Source of the DNA: Oceanicaulis sp052055585
Lineage (GTDB): Bacteria; Pseudomonadota; Alphaproteobacteria; Caulobacterales; Maricaulaceae
DNA: 64,000 nt
NCBI RefSeq assembly: GCF_052055585.1
Contig: NZ_CP170485.1
Coordinates: forward strand, 2,728,001-2,792,000
Direction of reading: 5' to 3'
Made by a program: the position numbers and the translations under genes. This document shows, one piece after another, positions 17,822 to 27,615 of the stretch; the stretch's first letter is position 1; every line of letters starts with the position of its first letter. Below the pieces are notes generated by a model, which saw only the letters and a program-made list of their open reading frames with translations, was not told the origin of the DNA and ran no database searches.

Positions 17822-19439
17822 CGAGATCGACCGTGCGGTGCTCGATGCCCGCACCGCGGAATTCCGTGAGCAGGTGAACGCCCGCCTGTCCGGCGCGCTC
17901 AGCGAGGACGAGTTCAAGCCGCTGCGTCTGATGAACGGCGTCTATCTTCAGCTTCACGCCTATATGCTGCGTGTGGCCATTCCCTATGGCGTTCTGTCCT
18001 CGGAACAGCTTCGCTCGCTCGCTTATGTGGCGCGCACCTATGACCGGGGCTATGGCCATTTCACCACCCGCCAGAACATCCAGTACAACTGGCCCGCTCT
18101 GGTGGATATTCCCGACGCGCTTGACCATCTGGCGGGCGTTCAGATGCACGCCATCCAGACCTCGGGCAATACGATCCGCAACACCACGACCGACCCGTTT
18201 GCGGGCGCGTCGGCGGACGAGATCGCAGACCCGCGCCCCTGGTGCGAGCTGATCCGGCAATGGTCCACCACTCACCCCGAATTCACCTGGCTGCCGCGCA
18301 AGTTCAAGATCGCTGTCACTGGCTCGCCCGAGGATCGCGCCGCCATCGGCGTGCACGATATCGGCCTGCGTCTGGTTCAGAACGATGCGGGCGAAACCGG
18401 GTTTGAAGTCCACGTCGGCGGCGGTCAGGGCCGCACGCCGATCGTGGCGAAGATCATTCGCGACTTCCTGCCCCAGCGCGAGCTTCTGGCGTATCTGACC
18501 TCAATCTTGCGCGTCTACAATCTCGCCGGTCGTCGGGACAATCTGTACAAGGCGCGCATCAAGATCCTGGTCGAGGCCATGGGGCCGGATGCTTTCCGCG
18601 ACGCGGTGGAGGCCGAATACGAGGCCAGCCGTGGCCGCGCCATGACCATCCCCGTTGAAGAAATCGAGCGCGTCAGCAGCCATTTCACCCTCCCCCCGGA
18701 AGGCGAACCGCTGACCGATATCCCGACCGGCACGGCCTTTGCTCGCTGGCGTGCGGTGAATGTGAAAGCGCACAAGGTGAAGAACCGCGCCGTTGTGGTG
18801 ATCCCGCTCAAGGCGCCAGGCGCCACCCCGGGTGACGCCAGCGCGGACCAGATGGACCTGATCGCCGATCTGGCGGATCGTTATGCCCTCAGCGAGATCC
18901 GCGTCAGCAAGGAGCAGAATCTGGTTCTTCCGCACACGGACAAGGCGTCTCTGGGCGCGCTGTTCCGCGCGCTCGATGAGGCTGGTCTCGCTACACCGAA
19001 TTTTGGCCGCGCCAGCGACATCGTCGCCTGCCCGGGGCTCGATTACTGCAATCTCGCCAACGCCCGCTCCATCCCGATCGCGCAAGCCATCTCAACCGGC
19101 CTGCATGAGGCAGGGCTCGATGACGCCACCGGTGATCTGACCATCAAGATATCCGGCTGCATCAATGCCTGCGGGCATCACCATGTGGCCAATATCGGCC
19201 TTCTGGGCGTCGATAAGGCGGGTGAAGAAGTCTACCAGCTCACCCTTGGCGGCGTCGGCGATGGTCAGGCCGCCATCGGCAAGATCCTGGGCCCGGGCCT
19301 GTCGGCTGATGATGCGGTGACCGCCGTCATCGCCTGCGTGCGTGTCTATGCCGACCACGCCCTTCCGCAAGAAACTTTCATCCAGACGCTGAACCGTCTG
19401 GGCGCAGACCCGTTCAAGGAGGCCGTCTATGGCGCTTGA
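17808..19439 (+). CDS. cysI: Siroheme/4Fe-4S sulfite (or nitrite) reductase, ferredoxin-type
   Basis: A 543-residue protein with the duplicated ferredoxin-like and siroheme-binding domains. The iron-sulfur/siroheme cysteines are C408 and C414 (CPGLDYC) and C451 and C455 (CINAC), followed by GHHH. It reduces sulfite to sulfide with six electrons. Operon partners cysG, cysH, cysK and fpr favour sulfite over nitrite. No flavoprotein CysJ is present; electrons probably come from ferredoxin recharged by the Fpr encoded downstream. The start at 17808 has a strong GGGAGG site. Confidence 0.92.
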   Translation: MYQYDEIDRAVLDARTAEFREQVNARLSGALSEDEFKPLRLMNGVYLQLHAYMLRVAIPYGVLSSEQLRSLAYVARTYDRGYGHFTTRQNIQYNWPALVDIPDALDHLAGVQMHAIQTSGNTIRNTTTDPFAGASADEIADPRPWCELIRQWSTTHPEFTWLPRKFKIAVTGSPEDRAAIGVHDIGLRLVQNDAGETGFEVHVGGGQGRTPIVAKIIRDFLPQRELLAYLTSILRVYNLAGRRDNLYKARIKILVEAMGPDAFRDAVEAEYEASRGRAMTIPVEEIERVSSHFTLPPEGEPLTDIPTGTAFARWRAVNVKAHKVKNRAVVVIPLKAPGATPGDASADQMDLIADLADRYALSEIRVSKEQNLVLPHTDKASLGALFRALDEAGLATPNFGRASDIVACPGLDYCNLANARSIPIAQAISTGLHEAGLDDATGDLTIKISGCINACGHHHVANIGLLGVDKAGEEVYQLTLGGVGDGQAAIGKILGPGLSADDAVTAVIACVRVYADHALPQETFIQTLNRLGADPFKEAVYGA

Positions 19440-20529
19440 TGCCCTGAGCCGGATTGAATCCGCCACCGTGGAACTGGCCGGAGACGCCGCTCCGTCCGAA
19501 GCTGAAGCCGCCATTGAGGGCGCGGACCGGGTCGTGATCCGCTTCCCCACCTTCAAGGATGGTCGCGGCTTCTCGCTCGCCGCGCTTCTGCGCCGTTCAG
19601 GCTATGAAGGCGAATTGCGCGCGGCTGGCCCGCTGCTGCCTGATCAGGTCGATGACCTGTTGCGGATGGGCTTTGACGCGGTCGATATCGAGCGTCCCAA
19701 AGGCCCCGCACGCAACCGCAATACCGGCGGCGCGCCCTATGTCTACCAGCCCGACCCTGGCGCAGTGACGGCCCGGCCGGCAGCGCTGCATCTCCGGGCG
19801 CTGGCGGCCCGCAAGGCGACGGCTGAAGCGCTGGCGAAAGAACTTGAAGGTGCAACGCCCGAAGCCATCCTGATCCGCGCCGCTCAGGTCTATGGCGGAC
19901 GCATCGCCATGCTGTCCTCCTTTGGCGCCGAAGCGGCGCTCGGGCTGGCGCTGGTGGCGGAGATCGCCTCGGATACGCCCATTCTGTTTCTCGACACCGG
20001 CATGCACTTCCCCCAGACGCTGAGCTATCGCGACCGTCTGGTGAGCCATCTTGGCCTGACCAATCTTCATGTGCTGAAGCCCGATGAAGACGAGATCCGC
20101 GCGCAGGATCCCGACGGCAAACTCTATGACCGCGATGGGCTGGCCTGCTGTGATCTGCGCAAGGTGCGTCCGCTGGGCCGGGCGCTTGATCCGTTCGATG
20201 CTCTTATCACCGGGCGCAAGCGCTATCATGGCGGTCAGCGCGGCGATATTCCCGCCGTCGAATTCGATGGCGAGCGGGTGAAGATCAATCCTTTCGCCTT
20301 CCTCAGCCCGCAAGACGTGGCCGCCCGCTACAAGGCGCTCGACCTGCCCCGCCATCCGCTGGCGGAAGACGGTTACGCCTCTATCGGCTGTTGGCCCTGC
20401 ACAGCGCCTTCTGATCAACCCGGCTCCCGAGAGGGGCGTTGGGCTGGCCAGGACCGGGAAGAGTGCGGCATCTTTGATCCGGTTCGCGCCGAGCGCGCCA
20501 AACGCGCTGGCGCCATCCGCCTGATCTGA
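19429..20529 (+). CDS. cysH: DUF934 domain fused to phosphoadenylyl/adenylyl-sulfate reductase
   Basis: A 366-residue fusion. Residues about 1-105 are a DUF934 domain (VIRFPTFKDGRGFSLAALLR, DQVDDLLRMGFDAV), normally a separate small gene beside cysI. Residues about 130-366 are CysH with SSFGAEAALGL, FLDTGMHFPQTL, paired cysteines C240-C241 and C321-C324 that ligate a [4Fe-4S] cluster, and catalytic C346 in EECGIF. The cluster cysteines mark the assimilatory APS-reductase type, though some such enzymes also use PAPS. It makes sulfite for CysI. The start overlaps cysI by eleven bases. Confidence 0.92.
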   Translation: MALDALSRIESATVELAGDAAPSEAEAAIEGADRVVIRFPTFKDGRGFSLAALLRRSGYEGELRAAGPLLPDQVDDLLRMGFDAVDIERPKGPARNRNTGGAPYVYQPDPGAVTARPAALHLRALAARKATAEALAKELEGATPEAILIRAAQVYGGRIAMLSSFGAEAALGLALVAEIASDTPILFLDTGMHFPQTLSYRDRLVSHLGLTNLHVLKPDEDEIRAQDPDGKLYDRDGLACCDLRKVRPLGRALDPFDALITGRKRYHGGQRGDIPAVEFDGERVKINPFAFLSPQDVAARYKALDLPRHPLAEDGYASIGCWPCTAPSDQPGSREGRWAGQDREECGIFDPVRAERAKRAGAIRLI

Positions 20530-20554
20530 GGCGGCTGATCAAAGAGGAAGTGTG

Positions 20555-21562
20555 ATGAGCGCACCGATCGTGGAGCTGATCGGCGGCACGCCGCTGATCC
20601 GCCTGAAGGCGGCGTCCGAAGCGACGGGCTGCGAGATTTTCGGCAAGGCCGAGTTTCTCAATCCCGGCGGCTCGGTGAAAGACCGCACTGCCCTGGGCCT
20701 GATCCGCGCCGCCGAAACGAGCGGCGCGCTCAAGCCCGGCGGCGTCATCGTCGAAGGCACGGCGGGCAATACCGGCATTGGCCTCGCTCTGGTCGCGGGC
20801 GCTCTGGGCTATCGCGCCCTGATCGTGATGCCGCGCGGGCAAAGCGCAGGCAAGCGCGAGGCGCTGGTCGCAGCGGGCGCGCAAATCATCGAGGTCGATC
20901 CCGCCCCCTATTCCAGCGAGCACCATTTCGTGCACGCCTCACGCCGGATCGCCGAAAGCCTTCCGGGCGCGGTCTGGGCGAACCAGTTCGACAACCCCGC
21001 CAACAAGGCGTTTCACGCCAGCACGACTGGCCGGGAGATCCTCGACCAGACCGGCGGCGAGATCGACGGCTTTATCTGTGCGGCGGGCACAGGCGGATCG
21101 CTGGCGGGCATCGCCTCGGCCTTGCGGGCCGCCAAACCCGAGGTTCGGATCGGTCTCGCTGACCCCGCGGGCGGGGCGCTCTACTCATACTTCACCGAAG
21201 GCCAGCTCAGATCCGAGGGCGGCTCGATCACCGAAGGCATTGGTGTGGGCCGCATCACCGGCCAGCTTGAAGGGCTGACGGTGGATCACGCCTACAGGAT
21301 CGAGGATTCTGAGTTTCTGCCGCTCCTGTTTGATCTGGTGCAGACCGAAGGCCTGTCACTGGGCGGCTCTGCGGGCGTGAACATCGCCGGCGCGATCCGG
21401 CTGGCGAAAACCCTGGGTCCGGGCAAGACCATCGTGACCCTCTTGTGTGATTCCGGCGCGCGCTATGCCGGCAAGCTCTTCAACCCCGAATTCCTGCGCG
21501 CCCGCGGGCTGCCGGTTCCGCCCTGGACGGAAACCGACGCCAGTGCGGGCCTGAGCGCCTGA
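20555..21562 (+). CDS. cysK: Cysteine synthase A (O-acetylserine sulfhydrylase)
   Basis: A 335-residue PLP enzyme of fold type II. The PLP lysine is in NPGGSVKDRTAL, the substrate loop in EGTAGNTGIGLAL, and AGTGGSLAGIASAL plus GLSLGGSAGVN bind the cofactor phosphate. It joins sulfide and O-acetylserine to give cysteine, using the product of CysI. The ATG at 20555 is preferred to an adjacent GTG (20552) because AGAGGA lies at normal distance. The 25-base gap after cysH keeps it in the operon. Confidence 0.92.
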   Translation: MSAPIVELIGGTPLIRLKAASEATGCEIFGKAEFLNPGGSVKDRTALGLIRAAETSGALKPGGVIVEGTAGNTGIGLALVAGALGYRALIVMPRGQSAGKREALVAAGAQIIEVDPAPYSSEHHFVHASRRIAESLPGAVWANQFDNPANKAFHASTTGREILDQTGGEIDGFICAAGTGGSLAGIASALRAAKPEVRIGLADPAGGALYSYFTEGQLRSEGGSITEGIGVGRITGQLEGLTVDHAYRIEDSEFLPLLFDLVQTEGLSLGGSAGVNIAGAIRLAKTLGPGKTIVTLLCDSGARYAGKLFNPEFLRARGLPVPPWTETDASAGLSA

Positions 21563-21573
21563 CGGAGACCTTC

Positions 21574-22389
21574 ATGCTCGATACTGTCCAAGACGCTGAT
21601 GTAATTGATCAAGGCGCCTTCTTCGCCTGCAAGGTCACCGAGGTCGAACACTTCACAGACGATCTGTTCCGCTTCCGCACAGCGCGGCCTGCAACGCTGC
21701 GCTTCCGCCCCGGCGAGTTCCTGATGATCGGGCTTGAGGGCGAGAAAAAGCCCATCCTGCGCGCCTATTCGGTCGCCAGCCCGAGCTGGGATGACACGCT
21801 GGAATTCTACTCCATCAAGGTCGAGGACGGCGCGCTGACATCCCGCCTGCGCAATATCCAGCCCGGCGACCGGGTTCTCGTGGGCCGCAAGCCGACGGGC
21901 ACGCTGGTCACCGACGCGCTCAAGCCCGGCAAGCGGCTCTACATGCTCTCCACCGGCACCGGCGCTGCGCCCTTTGCGAGCCTCATCCGCGAACCGGGCG
22001 TCTATGAGCAGTTTGACGAGGTGGTGTTCACCCATACCTGCCGCACGAGCCCCGAGCTGACCTATTCGCGCGGGCTGGTCGAAGCGCTCAAGACCGATCC
22101 GCTGGTGGGCGAGGCCGCCGCAGGGCGTCTTGTGTACTTTGACAGCGTCACTCGCGAGGACGGGCCGCGCAAAGGCCGCATCACCACGCTGATCGAGACT
22201 GGCGAGCTGTTCGAGATGATTGAACGCCCTGTTCTGAACCCCGAGACCGACCGCGTGATGATCTGCGGGTCCATGGCCATGCTTGAAGAGCTCAAGGCCA
22301 TGCTCGAGGCGCGCGGCTTTGAAGAAGGCTCGAACGCCAAGCCGGGCGATTTCGTGGTCGAGAAAGCCTTCGCGGGTGAGGGCGTCTGA
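21574..22389 (+). CDS. fpr: Ferredoxin-NADP reductase
   Basis: A 271-residue flavoprotein with the FAD motif RAYSVASPSWD (R-x-Y-S), the NADP motif LSTGTGAAPFASLIR and a C-terminal VMICGSMAMLEEL, ending in the short aromatic VEKAF tail of bacterial-type Fpr. It passes electrons from NADPH to ferredoxin. Here it is eleven bases after cysK and closes the sulfur operon, so it most likely powers the sulfite and APS reductases. A CGGAGA ribosome site precedes the ATG. Confidence 0.92.
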   Translation: MLDTVQDADVIDQGAFFACKVTEVEHFTDDLFRFRTARPATLRFRPGEFLMIGLEGEKKPILRAYSVASPSWDDTLEFYSIKVEDGALTSRLRNIQPGDRVLVGRKPTGTLVTDALKPGKRLYMLSTGTGAAPFASLIREPGVYEQFDEVVFTHTCRTSPELTYSRGLVEALKTDPLVGEAAAGRLVYFDSVTREDGPRKGRITTLIETGELFEMIERPVLNPETDRVMICGSMAMLEELKAMLEARGFEEGSNAKPGDFVVEKAFAGEGV

Positions 22390-22458
22390 GGCCCGCCTGC
22401 CCTCTCCGGGCGCAGGATATGGACGCTGGGAACGGACTGGGGCATGTTCGGCGCAGGA

Positions 22459-22484
22459 ATCAGGCGTCTTTTCTGACGCCTGAT
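22459..22484 (+). terminator. Hairpin after fpr, candidate terminator of the cys operon
   Basis: A perfect ten-base inverted repeat (ATCAGGCGTC and GACGCCTGAT) with a TTTTCT loop lies 70 bases after the fpr stop. No uridine tract follows, so it is either a factor-assisted terminator or an mRNA-stabilising hairpin. Confidence 0.5.
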
Positions 22485-22603
22485 CATCTCTGCGCGCGCT
22501 GACCGCTCCGGCTTTCAGACCATAAAAGCGCCGCAGACGATGAGGTTCATTGGCCCGCTCGCGCACTCCAAGGCGTCGCGCGACGGGGAGGGAGACAGCA
22601 GGC

Positions 22604-23584
22604 ATGACCTCGCCTGTGATCGTCACCGGCGCCGCCGGTTTCATCGGCATGCATACCGCCGAGCGCCTGCTGGCGCGGGGCGAAACCGTGATCGGGGTCG
22701 ATAACTTCACCCCGTATTACGACCCGGCCCTGAAAGAGGCGCGCTCGGCGAAACTCGGTGCGCATCAGGGGTTTACCCTTGAGCGTCTCGACATCGCCGA
22801 TCACGACGCCTTTGACGCACTGGTCAGACGCTCGGGCGCAAAGCGGATCATCCACCTCGCCGCGCAGGCTGGCGTCCGCTACTCCATCGACAATCCTTTC
22901 GCCTATGAGCGCTCGAACCTCGCCGGTCACCTGTCCATTCTGGAAGCGGCCCGCAACAATGAGATCGAGCATCTGGTCTACGCCTCCTCTAGCTCGGTCT
23001 ATGGCGACCGCCCGCTTAATGGCGAGGGCTTCAAGGAGACTGACCCGACCGTCAGCCCGGTCTCGCTCTATGCCGCCACCAAACGCTCCTGCGAGCTTCT
23101 GAGCCAGAGTTACGCGCATCTGTATGGCTTCCCCCAGACCGGTCTGCGCTTCTTCACGGTGTATGGCCCGTGGGGTCGGCCGGACATGGCCTATTTCAAG
23201 TTCAGCGAGATGATCGCGCGCGGCGAGGCCATTGAAGTCTATGGCGAAGGCAAGATGGCGCGCGACTTCACCTATATCGATGACATCATCGATGGCGTGA
23301 TCGGCGTGTTTGATGCGCCGCCTGCAAAAGGCGCGCACGAGATCTACAATATCGGCGATAGCCAGCCCGTCGGACTGATGGACATGATCGCCTCGCTTGA
23401 AAACGCGCTGGGCGTGACAGCGGACAAGATCATGCGCCCGATGCAACCGGGCGACGTGACCGCCACCTATGCCGACATCAGCCGACTGAAAGCTAAAACA
23501 GGCTACAAGCCCAAAGTCATGCTTGATGAAGGCCTCAAACTCTACGCTCGCTGGTGGCGCGAATACCGAGGCGAGAAGGGCTGA
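22604..23584 (+). CDS. UDP-glucuronate 4-epimerase-like
   Basis: A 326-residue extended SDR with GAAGFIGMHTAERLL, the GVDNFTPYYDPALKEAR segment diagnostic of UDP-glucuronate 4-epimerases (LpsL/Cap1J type), catalytic YAATK, and RFFTVYGPWGRPDMAYFKF. It would convert UDP-glucuronate into UDP-galacturonate for lipopolysaccharide core or capsule. The ATG at 22604 follows a GGGGAGGGAG site; an upstream TTG at 22550 is less likely. It stands alone between the sulfur operon and the ABC locus; no UDP-glucose dehydrogenase is in the window. Confidence 0.88.
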   Translation: MTSPVIVTGAAGFIGMHTAERLLARGETVIGVDNFTPYYDPALKEARSAKLGAHQGFTLERLDIADHDAFDALVRRSGAKRIIHLAAQAGVRYSIDNPFAYERSNLAGHLSILEAARNNEIEHLVYASSSSVYGDRPLNGEGFKETDPTVSPVSLYAATKRSCELLSQSYAHLYGFPQTGLRFFTVYGPWGRPDMAYFKFSEMIARGEAIEVYGEGKMARDFTYIDDIIDGVIGVFDAPPAKGAHEIYNIGDSQPVGLMDMIASLENALGVTADKIMRPMQPGDVTATYADISRLKAKTGYKPKVMLDEGLKLYARWWREYRGEKG

Positions 23585-23695
23585 TCGCGCGTTGAAACCA
23601 CGTCTCGTTTAGAGCCTGTTAACACTTTATTTACAACGCTGGTTGGGTCTTTATTCAGCTTTCCCTGCTACCTTCAGTGATCATGGAGGGATGTC

Positions 23696-23980
23696 ATGCA
23701 GACCCAACGCAAGACTGAAACGCACGCAATGCCCGCCCCGGCCCACTCGTCGGAGCCTGAGGCCCGTATTGCTCCGCCTCCTTTCCCGATCGCCCCGTCC
23801 GGGGAAGCAACCGCCATTCCCTCGCCCGCACATGCGCTCCAGGAACGCCTGGAAACCGCCTTCGCCGAGCCGGTGATCGAGAACCGCTGGAGCCCGCGCC
23901 AGACCCTCGCCCTGCTGGTCTTCACCTGCGGCGCCTTCTGGGGCGCGGTCATTGGCGGCGCTATCCAGCTGTTCGGCTAG
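23696..23980 (+). CDS. Small single-pass membrane protein, function unknown
   Basis: A 94-residue protein. The first 65 residues are proline- and alanine-rich and probably unstructured. The C-terminus is one membrane helix with glycines (LALLVFTCGAFWGAVIGGAIQLF) after a basic/tryptophan flank (NRWSPRQT), so the N-terminus is likely cytoplasmic. A GGAGGG ribosome site sits at normal distance and the gene has its own upstream gap, so it is probably real. I do not recognise a family. Confidence 0.6.
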   Translation: MQTQRKTETHAMPAPAHSSEPEARIAPPPFPIAPSGEATAIPSPAHALQERLETAFAEPVIENRWSPRQTLALLVFTCGAFWGAVIGGAIQLFG

Positions 23981-24090
23981 GTATTTTCCCCGGGTGACAT
24001 TTGTCACCCAGACCGTGTGACGCGCGTCACTCACCTCCTCACCCCCGATCTGTCACGCTCTCAGCTCTGATCGCCAAGCTGTGAGGGCTG

Positions 24091-25008
24091 ATGACTGTTC
24101 CTGCTGATACTGCGCCGCCCATTCTCGAGGCGGCGTCCCTGACCCGTCGCTATGGCCGCAAGACGGCTCTGAACGGACTGGACCTGACACTGTCAGACAC
24201 CGGCGTGCTGGCGCTACTGGGGCCAAACGGCGCCGGCAAGACCACTTTCGTCCAGACCGCGCTCGGCCTGGTCCGCCCCAGCAGCGGCAGTCTCAAGGTC
24301 TTTGGCGCGCGTCCGGGAGACCGCACCATCAAGACCCGTATCGGCGTGATGATGCAGGATACCGATCTGGCGCACACGCTGACCGGTCGCGAGCTTCTGG
24401 AGCTGTTCGCCAGCTATTACCCCAACCCCGCCAATCTTGACGCCCTGATCGAGCGCTGTGCGCTCAAGGACTTCATCAAGCGTCGCTACGGGCAGCTCTC
24501 TGGCGGTCAGAAACGCCGCATCCAGTTCGCCCTCGCGCTGGTCGGCCAGCCTGAACTCCTGTTTCTGGACGAACCCACCACCGGCCTCGACACCGAAGCC
24601 CGCCGGGCCTTGTGGGCTGTGGTGCGCGAAGTCGCGGCCCGCGGCACGCTGGTGGTGCTGACCACGCACTATCTGGAGGAAGCCGATGCACTGGCGGACC
24701 GGGTCGTCGTGCTCAAGGACGGTCAGGTCATCGCCGATAATACCGCAGACGGACTGCGCACGCGCATGGGCGGCGCCATTATCGATTGCGTGTCTGCACT
24801 GGAGGATGACGCCCTTCAGGCGCTTCCCGGTCTGATCGCGATCAGCCGTTCCGGTCGCAAGCTGCGCCTGCAGGTCAGCGAGGCTGTTCCCGCGCTCAAG
24901 GCGCTGTTCCATCTTGATCCGGCGCTCAGCGATCTCGCCGTATCCCAGCCCACGCTGGAAGATGCCTTCGAGGCACTGACCGGCCAACCGCAAACCGAGG
25001 GAGCCTGA
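24091..25008 (+). CDS. ABC transporter ATP-binding protein
   Basis: A 305-residue ATPase with Walker A GPNGAGKTT (44-52), the signature LSGGQKRR (about 135), Walker B LLFLDEPTTGLD (about 156) and the switch histidine in TTHYLEEAD. The roughly 80-residue C-terminal extension after the nucleotide domain is typical of ABC-2 type drug or lipid exporters. The permease starts two bases after its stop and a two-component system follows, so the four genes likely form one unit, resembling the linearmycin- and bacitracin-type resistance loci. Substrate is unknown. Confidence 0.9.
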   Translation: MTVPADTAPPILEAASLTRRYGRKTALNGLDLTLSDTGVLALLGPNGAGKTTFVQTALGLVRPSSGSLKVFGARPGDRTIKTRIGVMMQDTDLAHTLTGRELLELFASYYPNPANLDALIERCALKDFIKRRYGQLSGGQKRRIQFALALVGQPELLFLDEPTTGLDTEARRALWAVVREVAARGTLVVLTTHYLEEADALADRVVVLKDGQVIADNTADGLRTRMGGAIIDCVSALEDDALQALPGLIAISRSGRKLRLQVSEAVPALKALFHLDPALSDLAVSQPTLEDAFEALTGQPQTEGA

Positions 25009-25010
25009 TC

Positions 25011-25739
25011 ATGGCGAACGCCTATATCGCTGAAATCAAGGCCGAAGTTCTCAAACTCGCGCGCATGCCCGAATTCGCCATCCCCACCCTCATCCTGCCG
25101 GTGATGTTCTTCACCCTGTTCGGCGTCATCATTCCGGGCAGCCGGGATAACGCGGCCTATCTGCTTTCCACCTTCGGCGTCTTCGCCGTGATGGGCCCGG
25201 CGCTGTTCGGCTTCGGCGCCGGCGTCGCACAGGAACGCGAGCGGGGCTGGCTGACCCTCAAGCGCGCTGTTCCGGCGCCCGCGGCCGCCCTTCTGGTGGC
25301 CAAGACCACCGCCACGGTGCTCATCGCCAGCATTTCACTGGGCGCGATCTACGCCGTTGCGGCCTTCGCCGCCGGTGTGGAGCTGTCCCCGCTGGTCTGG
25401 CTCGGCCTGCTGCTCGTCCATGTGCTCTCCGCCATTCCCTTTGTTCTGCTGGGTCTGGCTCTGGGCTTTGTCTTTGGCGCCAACGCCGCGGTCGCCGTCG
25501 CCAATATCGCCTATCTGGGCATGGCGGTTCTGGGCGGCCTGTGGATGCCGATCAGCGTCTTCCCGAAGATCATGGGGCAGATCGCCCAGTTCCTGCCCAG
25601 CTATCATCTTGCGGAAATCGCCCTGGGGGTCAGCGGCGCCGCAGGCGAGAAAGCCCTGCTGGGTCACATGCTGGCCACGCTGGTCATCACCCTCATCGCA
25701 GCAGGTCTCGCCCTGCTGGCCTGGGCGCGTCAGCGCTAG
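25011..25739 (+). CDS. ABC-2 type permease
   Basis: A 242-residue membrane protein with about six helices and the ABC-2 features: a long first extracytoplasmic loop ending in PGSRDNAAYLL, the cytoplasmic ERERGWLTLKRAVPAPAA coupling segment and the late GLWMPISVFPKIMGQIAQFLPSYHLAE block. It partners the ATPase immediately upstream. A role in exporting a lipid-like compound or antimicrobial is inferred from the neighbouring DesK-type sensor. Confidence 0.9.
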   Translation: MANAYIAEIKAEVLKLARMPEFAIPTLILPVMFFTLFGVIIPGSRDNAAYLLSTFGVFAVMGPALFGFGAGVAQERERGWLTLKRAVPAPAAALLVAKTTATVLIASISLGAIYAVAAFAAGVELSPLVWLGLLLVHVLSAIPFVLLGLALGFVFGANAAVAVANIAYLGMAVLGGLWMPISVFPKIMGQIAQFLPSYHLAEIALGVSGAAGEKALLGHMLATLVITLIAAGLALLAWARQR

Positions 25740-25818
25740 GGTCTGGTTCTGCACGGCGGAGCAGGGCAGGGTATCCCCTCCCGGCTCCGCCCGCTCACCG
25801 ACAAATAGTCCGAACACC

Positions 25819-26996
25819 ATGGCGTCAGAACCGATCTACAAGCCCGCCGACGGCTCCGAAGACGCGCCGCATGAGCAGGCAAAGCCGCGCGCACGCGCCA
25901 TCGGCATGCGCGGCCTGTCTGAAACACCCGCCTTCTACCTGATCTATCTGGTCTTCTACTTTACGCCCTGGTTCTTCCAGCTGCCGGGTCTGCGTGACGC
26001 CCTCATCGGCTTCGCCGCCGTGGGCAGTTTCATTCCCGTCTATCTCTACGCCAATGCCGGCGACCCGTATCGCAACGGCGCCAAAGCGCACCGCATCGTG
26101 ATCGCCGCGGCCTATGCCAGCTTCCTGTCCCTCGCCCTGATCCCGGTCGCAGGCATGAGCGGCAATTTCCATATCTTCGCCGTCACCCTTCTGGCCGGCC
26201 TGCGCCCGCAAAAGCTGGCCCTCATGGTCATGGCCGGGCTGAGCGCCTTCTATCTGTGTGCGTCCTGGCTCCTGGATGTCACGATCTTTGAAATGGTGCT
26301 TTCCCAGTTCATCGCCGTGATGGCGGGCATGGCGACGTTGGCGGGCTATAACACCGCCCAGCGCGTTTCGGTTCGAGAGCAGAATCTGCGCATGGAGGCG
26401 GAACTTGCCGCCCTGCGCGAACGCGAACGCATCGCCCAGGATCTGCACGACCTTCTGGGTCACACCCTGACCACCATTGCCGTGAAATCCGAGCTGGCGG
26501 CGCGACTTCTGGATGCCGACGCCGATCGGGCGCGCTCTGAAATTATCGAAATCCGGGACGCCGCGCGGATCACTCTGCGCGATGTACGCGCGGCGGTCGC
26601 CGGCATGCACGTCACCACCCTGCATCAGGAACTGGCGCGCGCCCGCTCCGCCCTGTCGGCGGCGGACATCCGGCTGGTGGTCGAGGGCGAGCCGCCCGAG
26701 ATGGATCAGGCTGCCCATGCCGCCCTGGGTCTGGCGCTGCGAGAAGCGGTCACCAACATCATTCGACATTCCGGCGCGGAAACCGCCCATATCCGCTTTG
26801 CGCCTGAAGGCGCGCTGATCATCGAGGATGATGGACAGGGCGGTGAGCTGAATGCGGGCACGGGCCTGATGGGCATGCGCCGCCGCATTGAATCCCTGGG
26901 CGGGGAGATGGAGATCGAAAGCCGGGAGACCGGCGTTTGCGTCACCCTCAGCCTGCCGCCCGCCCAACCCGGCCATGAGAGCCTTGAGTCCGAACC

Positions 26997-27000
<4 letters not shown>
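25819..27000 (+). CDS. DesK-family sensor histidine kinase
   Basis: A 393-residue kinase with about five N-terminal membrane helices (residues about 35-185), a short coiled linker, the HisKA_3 phosphoacceptor H210 in QDLHDLLGHTL, and an HATPase domain with REAVTNIIRHS and GTGLMGMRRRIES. The arrangement is that of DesK/YocF kinases that sense membrane state or membrane-active compounds. The ATG at 25819 is the best start though no clear ribosome site precedes it. The stop overlaps the response-regulator start (ATGA). Confidence 0.9.
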
Positions 27001-27599
<599 letters not shown>

Positions 27600-27615
27600 C
27601 CCGTCAGTTCTGCGC

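Noticed and set aside
23619..23634. CtrA-like site (TTAA, seven bases, TTTAC) upstream of the small membrane protein
   Set aside because: The second half-site has a mismatch, and such AT-rich matches arise easily by chance; not strong enough to annotate.
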